Of a DNA stretch of 40,085 bases, positions 39,401 through 40,085 are shown in pieces (the first letter of the stretch is position 1; every line of letters starts with the position of its first letter). The stretch comes from Anaerolineales bacterium HSG25 (GTDB taxonomy: Bacteria; Chloroflexota; Anaerolineae; 4572-78; J111), in the NCBI GenBank assembly GCA_030377865.1, contig JAUCGA010000048.1:1-40085 (forward strand). Reading direction: 5' to 3'. The notes beneath the pieces were generated by a model. That model ran no database searches. It was not told the DNA's origin and was given only the letters and a program-made list of their open reading frames with translations. The translations under genes were made by a program, and so were the position numbers.

Positions 39401-40008
39401 ATCAGATTCGGGTCAAAAATCCGGCTCCGCCAAGTACCGTAACAGCAACCAATCTACTGGTGGTTGATGCGTTACCGCTCCAACTAGAGTTCATCTCAGC
39501 AGAGGTGTCGCGGCCTGATTTGACCGATAAGATTACCATCACCACCGCAATAATGCCGGTGGTTAATCATCCGCGGGGCATCAATCAGGCGTTGGCAACC
39601 ACCGTCACCCTGTTGATTCCGACCTTAGCCATGAACGAGGAGGTCATATTGACCATCAGGACCAAGGTCAACGAGTTGGCGAATCCAGGGCCACAAACCC
39701 TGCGGAATATCGCCATCTTGAACGGGCCAGATATAACCGTTCAGCCAACATCGGAGGCGGTTATCAACGTGCCGATTGACCCGAATACGACGCTTCCCGA
39801 CCCCGATAGAGACGATGATGACGATGACGACGATGATGACAACGATGATGATGATGATGGTGTGACTCTGCCACCCCCATCATCGGGGACATCCGGTACT
39901 GGAACAACTGGTACAGGATATGAGTTTGCTCCACCAGCAGATGAATCAGGCTTGCCGGTCTTTCTGTTACCCGAAACGGGAACCCTGCCTACCGAGAGCG
40001 GTAATTAA
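18457..40008 (+). CDS. Giant secreted DUF11/SdrD_B-type surface protein (7183 aa)
   Basis: A signal peptide (residues 1-30, cleavage near VVHA-AE) shows export. Order: a linker of LPNWF motifs (about 115-215); many DUF11/conserved-repeat beta domains, several with paired Cys (about 240-2260); a LamG/concanavalin-like domain (about 2261-2449), one DUF11 region, and a second LamG-like domain (about 2733-2928). Four copies of a roughly 526-residue super-repeat start near 3071, 3596, 4122 and 4648; the first three hold two DUF11 and two SdrD_B (GRIGNYVWYD, IGDTVWFDVDQNG) domains, and the fourth is only partly alike. More DUF11 domains follow to about 5300, then eight SdrD_B modules of 132-133 residues (5307 onward) and a ninth. 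DUF11 domains return to about 7090. The tail has 10 Asp, Asn, 5 Asp, then LPETG at 7171-7175, eight residues from the end with no membrane segment. A VYLPLI motif near 6900 is typical of Chloroflexota exported proteins. Start: ATG at 18457 with AGAGGTG upstream. Probably an adhesive or sheath/matrix fibre; binding partners unknown. Confidence 0.93.
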   Translation: MIQKRKLWSLISLFAMLLNIFTPFIQVVHAAEYTPLDYIGRTGETLPNPLDTYMALYDLKRQRAASHAPMIDQAPAYRPNPSDTIGLVPPAFIRIQSDLGNINALRNGLEVLASSNVRSSLEVMDEASTILPNWFNDAETPKSKIANPKSILPNWFNGAEPSSKVRSSLEVMPADAMPADAIIVDQPFASDAVLPAWYDQNETVDETDSVLPNWFERADVPLPDDYHEPAMPIQPFAEPLERYFSAPIPQLSISVDAPDVSLGDEAVGGDWYTVTVKNGSGATIAQNVVLTINIPATGFSFVEHVSLYTNSVNFVPVAPTINGNQVTWSPVISLHPNKSLQLAFKLSTNGSAYSGQRLEAAINYENPTGTDETLVAGQNVQVGRGNLEIRKTPKIQNGTYGDVITWNVEVANTGLGSVYSVTVADTPGAGYTSEDLNEIAASTPFHLSIGQRANFGVTATINSCVNLTNTAQAYWEYGNEENTGTSSNPVQDSTDVAYLLNNPDISISANPVVFDYCSTNPQTVTVTITNAAGAGPAFSFTMKSTVLAGTNLAVGDITAGWIYKDGEFSASDIILGGNTTVFSFTLTPPTAMCGTEPAGDFAFKTNFTDACELPYIGPDVSVPYSYNSENAPTLDVSKTATWSNGSDVKFEVYLTATNTVTGITGDIVVTDDMPATFDFDINNISSDLTGDNFSIDNDDIIWTIPASLGPTINGKLTIDATNNDSFGTCAADAYVNKVEATAQPSCPECNTLTASADSNDVVPPIRQPELEMKINDLEFNYCANSTRTVFITMTNTSNYTAKNVVLDMTQNGSTLFVPATQPHVGSINPALLTVDVSNVGSNWDYESSGEIFTLKSGVIGPHKDKVVTLTFDVAPQNDVCGNAAHWQAMFDVAYKDICDVAQTGLITVNAPYNETDIPRFGIDKVSAITEVTAGDVFSFTIDFEAINAHSLSGTLQLEDTVPEAFTILDYSGKATLDDDTLYTITGTNVTPDGITNSTIISAATNKLTWKIPITDLGKAYTLTGKLVITVQATDVTANCGANSTYTNKAKGEATPNCSTCEPMKTNGSAKVTIKPTTGDPASSSGQASGSDGQVCGNIQINNTYARVFVTDWSDVVFTETLGSEDGVPAESLNYVADSLQVSISGTDVTTYVVISQTAPTLIVGFAKVVTTATVGTRDILISYSLYISDAILANNPTFSGQTKSYLSVSNVGNTGICGSGDNAYFEQTIPITAERADLKMSLTPETFVGCKPTQVTLTVSDDNLIDNGLVANNIVVTMTVDSAEFGSIDTSQIEYGGGFADNSPTKTVDMGNNVVTWEFTKPLTHNNSTTGSIVFTMTRGCGVANLSAGVSFDNRCGISYGDSASNSADVITPDIRLFVTPDSYVIDQSEVHWRVYATNVGAGTAGRFVITNLLGSGIRFITYTTSLSDQIALTDIKSTYNMGEDVAWEVSNLGQGEQIRLDITANVESCGNVTSTIKVDSSCLGNSCASADEESINFSQLPTAIRSENDQTADLPLCDIGGVKLRVKNAGLEANIKNMVITETISFMNYVTGSSFITVYDKSGNVVTDLHSVPFEPQITISGTDRLLVWSLDVATKTYQTATLKLRGPEETIEIEFNVSTDCTVGDVNKVKATVGGIKPCGDFFIRAESAETLDTTEPSITLQKGGRNVTIGDTKYTSDVYGEPGDIIEWQVWAVNATGYFTAKNVIVTDTLPTVVAYTGSYSNYGISISQTGQVVTWTVGNMASDGADRFLYITSTILDDGSATCNDASKNTALLWYGCDSGCQISPPLSAIATLHQKVDVSLKVPADTVLNVCGGDISFNLVNTNGPVAHDVIVTDTLPTGYEFVTGTVTGVSTSSLVTEPVKGDIKLLWGWDVLSRGTTIVSFTVRQTTTNELCTINTSADNLLDLEYRNKKTCFDDKTFTDTQKYELTFQKPDVQIAKTPNYQVGAIGEVVSWTISLTNVGDGIANEVIVTDTAGSQYEKITPIDNQLVQVAETTTTVTISTTTISTTVSTNTTTIPLGTIKAFTSSTIITWPISLITGVSSIAKKKTVKKSGDVTKTTVNTKTSYYWTATVQAILTETGDNRNLAEVRTACDTGCRTDHASSGAYASLLNVFSKTNRVYTGTVGDLLIYDVLTTLSDNNGKYLTVTLQDDLPYGLGFVSSEITYTVDSDEASTKKTLVSRTTTISPGLYKTGPVVWSLGNLTGSVEIKGQIVVVVRDVLTNTEGSTLTNHLQINYNQDGGDFVFTDTADAVTLQEPIIHLGERYITTHGDESQLWLENYNDDEATGVEAITSSNWAVIDGVYRNNSADADQRAFFGDKDWTDYSYSFMVRSSDMTGTIGAYIRQDDTGTANTGYRLEWTTSGLSLVNAASDTEVISTPYAYNPNQWHHVEMRTVSDKIQVYIDGVLKLETSDSTFSQGRVGLYSDDNQGTQFDDVLVTRIGDMSHYVGANDLVTYTIFISNQGQLPGYNLVITDIMPDGLTLYTYTVTSDDADAKLTGSKPDKGDTGTLIWHVNQLTNTNPFSPLSHVGLTITLVMTVNDNITANTVLMNQSFLSYKSYADGTAPTSINRVYDGGQHSNAIQTIDGEPEKIMSIDSAQNSKISGTNLATATIGAYITYTIIMPKTPITATFYDFTLTDTFDSRLSIIDVMTKDLSSFGNLTGLSGNQLVVTFDIITHATQAYITITTRVSNATAISQGAVITNIASMSHATSDEETISQTNVVTVNIIEPILHIAERYELADGRKSALLTENFNNGTAGSIVGSGGTWSVNGNTYVNTDATGVHTATFGDGTWTDTSTSFMMKSPVSSTGTIGGFIRGNGTTSGYRFEWDETNGMRLVDAATGNSIATRYNHSTITTNAGFTPDEWYHVEMTAVGDQIQVYVNNELVLSATNSTYTSGTSGFYSENNDNSTFDDLHVTRLGDISPYVGANDLITYSMFISNQGMLPAYDLVVTDSIPSGLHVVGYQIISDDTTINVTQAPSVGDDGELVWNFSHLTPTVPFVTDKHTGIEIILTLQVADSITANSYLQNQSKLVYNSLPQGAGATSYIRSYEGGSHSDAVRTVNGGITKTVTFSPQPTATLGTLVTYTLIAPLSPISATMYNVVITDQLNTPLFLIEAVTTTGGYNPTVISNTNTGLIQVNFDSISHSVQAYITVTARISHEFPATGDPNSGDLITNSATMSHTTAPLVTSTNVVTTEVGEPRLVVAKTGAVNTANPNSMFYTVTVTNTGNSVAYGPLNIQDAIPSGFTVTNISDSGELLTSSHRISWTIADLGVGSAISLTYLATLTETIYTQNSFTNTVVVTNTSLTDTILGVRPYVTTTTHTIYPLGRIGNYVWYDLEWEGSQITGTNIPISNVVVDLYNTDTSTFITQTTTDGSGEYYFENLPLGVTYTVQISSVNFGASGVLSQYGPTLLNSTAATTDSDASKTAMFTNSSGVLAGYAVTTTLTAVVTEDLSLDFGFVELVEIGNYVWFDIDQDGQQNDTVANGRDGVTITVTYPDGRVFTTTTSHNGYYTFTVPISQVYTITLAVDNFDAGGPLEGMSQAPQNIGNDTSDSDSATVGGALVITMTSLITQNDYTFDFGLIIAVEPTIVKGVSFTPSPTATLGTTVTYVITVPQPDITRTLRDALVTDVVDSRLRIITVSAPSGVSGISGQTVSVTYSTLAANIQRFITITAIMSDGLKAVMDDLLTNTATLAYSTVNGTAYTSTNVVTTKVGEPRLVIAKTGAVVNGSPRSADYTVTVTNTGTSVAFGPLVITDYIPSAMTASNISDSGAVLSNGRTISWTIPSLAVNAVEQLTYRLTMSEPIYTVGTFTNTVMITNSSLTGTIPGIREYITDTVFTLTWPLGRIGNYVWYDFPRDGKQGTDSNEFSIPNVLVDLYDATTGDYITSTLTDGTGHYTFENLPLDVSYTVMLSTSNFATGAPLNGLSATVLESTTATTKTDSNASKNDTFTARDGSISGYAITTTLTQAFTEDLSLDYGFVKMVTIGDTVWFDVDQNGTRNEALATEGQSGVTITITYPDGRVFTTTTDLNSGYYSFSVPISQVYTITLIPENFAPGGPLANYTPTSPNEGADDSKDSDGIGNRNIGMTITMTSIVTQDDMTFDFGVVWDIEPTIVKGVSFTPSPTATLGTTVTYVITVPDPGITRTLRDAVITDMVDSRLDVINIEASNSGDTTASSGSSIDVRYDKISQNQQRFITITAIMSDGLKAVMDDLLTNTATLAYSTVNGTAYTSTNVVTTEVGEPRLVVAKTGAVSTADPQTVNYTVTVTNTGNAIAYGPLLIQDYAPADVSINGITPNGAVLTDGRTISWTLSGPLAVNGSFQLNYNLTITEPIYTSDQFVNTAMITNTSLTKTIPGVRQYVTNTVFTLTWPLGRIGNYVWYDFDYDGVQDYNADEFPFVGVVVDLYNADTGVYITSTSTNASGNYYFENLPLGVTYTVQLSETNFNVGHVLDIYSPTLVAASVTMAVSDSNASPTQTFKNMADNQFGYAITTSLTAIVTEDLTLDYGFARLVEIGDTVWFDVNQNGIQDEDMAAYGQSGVTITVTYGDGRAFTTTTIANGIYTFSVPISNAFTVTVLAENFAPGGPLEIYTTTYQNEGGDKTADSNGKPDPAGLIIYTGPVTTNTFTFDFGLLLDITPSIAKSTSFEPLPDATLGTTVTYVITVPRELITRTLDNVYVTDTIDGRLEIVDLVAPNSDSNSINGQEIVVSYSQITENLQNLITITTIISDPRLAVAGDEIPNTASLQYDSVTVPVITQTNTVTTSVLEPELTLDKSSNPISGTVISKKDVINYRILITNSNATTVSTAYGLIVTDTIPTGMRKGTPILNKVSKGGGTVADSNYNFSYVTATGIMVIDFIETFTMPRAAILQIDYTVTADDNLTDGLILTNIADLIYSSMQNAPLGERVYTDSNDNTFTSNSPLLTITKVADPNPVQAGQLLTYTLSYSLSGGNTAQAVVITDTVPTSSTFVSASPVASVTNKPKVGAMGTVNWSLGDLDLLAGDVTGLVTMVVRVDEPLLTGTILSNFAELASFESYTNTTMTSSVVSTHALRLQKSDSPDPVSTGYGLTYYLDWQVIGNGVAQGVTISDTVPDGTTYGSCSGAPCTQTGGVVSYTLGDQPAGTTGRVQLNVNVHAPVGAIVTNTAFISSTENQTATSIATTGVTIRPANLTIWKSVSPGTTRPDGIVTYRLSAVNWGPSTASNVTIVDTLPNHLTFGGIVRQDNPFVNPPTQQEQKLTWSAGSWPWGRLAIIEFTATVDSNYTGTLTNSVTIGSSSLDPDPTNNSGTASLVVTPLGRIGDYVWFEQNPNGIQDNSSDEKPIPGVLLYLYNSNNVVVGTTTTDANGYYIFDLLPLSNTYTVQLASSNFITGGALYTMSNIPLGQGTSATDNNASPAALYNGKGYAVSTTLTSAFTEDLTLDFGFTTGEGRLGNYVWLEDIPDGLQGTGTEQPIANIVVNLYDDSGNLIGTTKTDANGYYLFDNLPLTKTYTVQLASSNFASGQPLAAYNATAIRQGSSFAQDSNADPNKLYGSSGYAVSTTLTAVLTEDLTLDFGFSQNPGRIGDTVWLEQNPDGVQGTGTEQPLAGVIVNLYNAATGALSATTTTDANGNYLFENLPLDQSYVVQLAPSNFVSSGVLSIYSNVPLGNGTSATDNNANPSAMFNGNGYAVTTTLNLTQVEDLTLDFGFTPPPGSIGDTVWFETVPNGMQGDAGETLLAGVIVNLYDSDTGKLIASTTTDASGNYLFEGLPLDHTYVVQLASENFQPGGMLESYSNIPTGQGTPGSDNNANPSDMFNGNGYAVTTTLTTVKTEDLTLDFGFTDGPGRLGDYVWFEESPDGVHGTGTEHAIAGVTVNLYDTATGAILGTTTTDANGYYIFEHLPLDVDYTVQLDASNFHAGSPLFPYVNTAINAGSDTAVDSSANPSAMFDGFGYSVNTTLTPAMPEDLTLDFGFTTAEGRIGDTVWFETVPNGMQGDGDETLIAGVIINLYDSDTGMLIASTSTDASGNYLFEGLPLDHTYVVQLAPENFQSGGVLASMSNIPTGQGTSATDNNANPSDMFNGTGYAVTTTLTSVKTEDLTLDFGFTSGPGRLGDLVWFEGNPDGLHGTGMEQAIAGVTVNLYDTATGAILGTTTTDANGYYFFENLPLDVDYTVQLDASNFHAGSPLFPYVNTAINAGSDTAIDSSANPSAMFDGFGYSVNTTLTPAMPEDLTLDFGFTSAPGKIGNTIWFEQNPNGLQGDEDETPLDGVIVNLYDENGTLIATTTTDEDGHYLFDSLPLSMTYIVKLDPSNFEPGSPVGSSGGPLDGYAPTKMGQGDNGSDSNADPNTGYTVEVTLTSDQPEDLTIDFGFTPGIEVGDTVWFDENGDGLQDENEVGIADVIITITTPDGQVYTTTTDEDGHYNFTVPPEQAYTITIPAENFVPDNPLGAYTPTITTGGDDGLDSNGSLDTDGNLIITTPVLTEDNLTFDLGVILVPPALIVEKQISLAAVRPDQLVTYTLKVTNSGGLLLSPVLVTDVMEDGLSYVDGSGLPEPDKVEGQQLRWFDVMNGAGLAPGDSVEITFLAQVAIDIGIYRNIVTASSPNPLTPTEVLSDSDEVSVAVLDPGIEISKELAPEGIVNGILTFNVTITNTGPVTLDVVPLFDSFTGPIDYIGGSPVADIINNTNQTVAWNDLTTSLGNMPPGDVITLHTIFQVHPDITELSVENSVIVTNALDVDGDVTNDDSDAVVLVNMPVDGPALTFRKAVSPIEPVKPSETLVYNLCYANHYPFEVTNAVISDTIPFNTSYLPDSASQPVEFFDGTTWSTVEPDNVVALRWTLGTIPANTAEQCVSFGVTVNSVLETTSAAGQRLKLRVSEDGWHVLERGIMRVYLPMLTKAQGKPTTVYLPLIQDQLFETTATPLHQPRTLSQTEDVLPFAAVKLYVTNVATITTDNNPPQTAIVTSPVAHVVAPTLIKEVNVSEASVDSIVEYQIRVKNPAPPSTVTATNLLVVDALPLQLEFISAEVSRPDLTDKITITTAIMPVVNHPRGINQALATTVTLLIPTLAMNEEVILTIRTKVNELANPGPQTLRNIAILNGPDITVQPTSEAVINVPIDPNTTLPDPDRDDDDDDDDDDNDDDDDGVTLPPPSSGTSGTGTTGTGYEFAPPADESGLPVFLLPETGTLPTESGN
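18805..18999 (+). repeat. Repeat DNA recruited into the N-terminal linker of the giant gene
   Basis: A 24-bp direct repeat (GTGCGTAGCTCCTTGGAGGT plus GATG) occurs at 18805-18828 and 18949-18972. The second copy is part of a 9-bp inverted repeat, CCTCCAAGG/CCTTGGAGG (18941-18967). A 30-bp direct repeat encoding ILPNWFN lies at about 18844-18873 and 18907-18936. Between them is an AAATCCAAAATC-type A-rich repeat typical of intergenic DNA. Two exact 15-bp units, ATGCCTGCCGACGCG, follow at 18970-18999 (MPADA twice). Confidence 0.8.
26430..26462 (+). repeat. 33-bp palindrome inside the giant coding sequence
   Basis: Arms AGACCTGTCAAGTTT/AAACCTGACAGGTCT (one mismatch) around TGG are translated as part of KDLSSFGNLTGLSG. 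The intergenic palindrome at 14500-14532 is the same element in the opposite orientation. The length, a multiple of three, keeps the frame open. Confidence 0.85.
27667..33200 (+). repeat. Four copies of a ~1.58-kb coding super-repeat
   Basis: Starts lie near 27667, 29242, 30820 and 32398, marked by the motif (S/T)FxPxPxATLGTxVTY. Each of the first three holds two DUF11-like and two SdrD_B-like domains; the fourth diverges after its first domain. Copies 2 and 3 share 138 identical bases (29482-29619 and 31066-31203). Confidence 0.85.
34375..37548 (+). repeat. Eight tandem 396-399-bp SdrD_B-like coding modules
   Basis: Module starts (G-x-(I/L)-G-x-x-(V/I)-W-x-E) are at 34375, 34771, 35167, 35563, 35959, 36358, 36754 and 37153, with a ninth, different module from 37549. 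Each ends with EDLT(L/I)DFGF. Modules 4+5 (35563-36357) and 6+7 (36358-37152) are a 795-bp pair repeated with high identity. Confidence 0.9.
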
Positions 40009-40085
40009 GAATTATGAATTATGAATTATGAATTATGAATTATGAATTATGAATTATGAATTATGAATTATGAATTATGAATTAT
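40009..40085. repeat. Heptamer microsatellite GAATTAT, 11 exact copies
   Basis: Eleven perfect GAATTAT units start one base after the giant gene's stop codon and run into the window edge, so the true length is unknown. Confidence 0.98.

Overview
The window looks like part of a bacterial chromosome, probably from a filamentous or particle-associated member of the Chloroflexota. This placement is an inference. It rests on the huge secreted protein built from DUF11-like and SdrD_B-like modules, the 'VYLPLI'-type motif near its end, the many palindromic intergenic repeats, and the gene mix. No rRNA or other strong phylogenetic marker is present. UGA is a normal stop here, since recN and the Uma2 gene end on it.

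Layout. Positions 1-3060 are accessory and mostly on the minus strand. They hold a PD-(D/E)XK-like protein, a tandem pair of DUF29-like genes (one killed by an in-frame stop), a small basic protein, and a winged-helix regulator with its own promoter and an array of palindromic operators. Positions 3076-6852 are housekeeping: a ResB-like cytochrome c maturation protein, tRNA-Thr(CGT), pyrG behind a leader that looks like a CTP-sensing attenuator, and a cold-shock protein. Positions 6853-8879 hold repeats, an IS4-like transposase remnant broken by a small MITE-like element with a perfect 8-bp target duplication, and a second PD-(D/E)XK-like gene. Positions 9105-12611 hold recN and a membrane-anchored TPR protein. 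A stand-alone structured RNA candidate with promoter and terminator follows (about 12845-13098). Next come a YbdK/GCS2-type carboxylate-amine ligase with another MITE just upstream, a Uma2 nuclease-fold gene, and about 1 kb of repeat-rich non-coding DNA.

The right half holds two exported proteins. The first (16453-18246) is a membrane-anchored SurA-like/TlpA-like/peroxiredoxin-like fusion. Its last domain is interrupted by a UGA exactly where the first redox cysteine of a C-x-x-C motif should be. A perfect 7-bp hairpin with a G-starting loop lies 14 nt after this UGA, so it is best read as a selenoprotein. The second (18457-40008) is a 7183-residue secreted surface protein with two concanavalin/LamG-like domains, a roughly 526-residue super-repeat present four times, and eight 132-133-residue SdrD_B-like modules plus a ninth start. 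It ends in an acidic run and an LPETG motif that has no membrane anchor.

Most interesting: the candidate selenocysteine fusion protein, the pyrG leader, the unidentified RNA, the operator array, the MITEs, and palindromic repeat DNA that has entered the giant gene's coding sequence.
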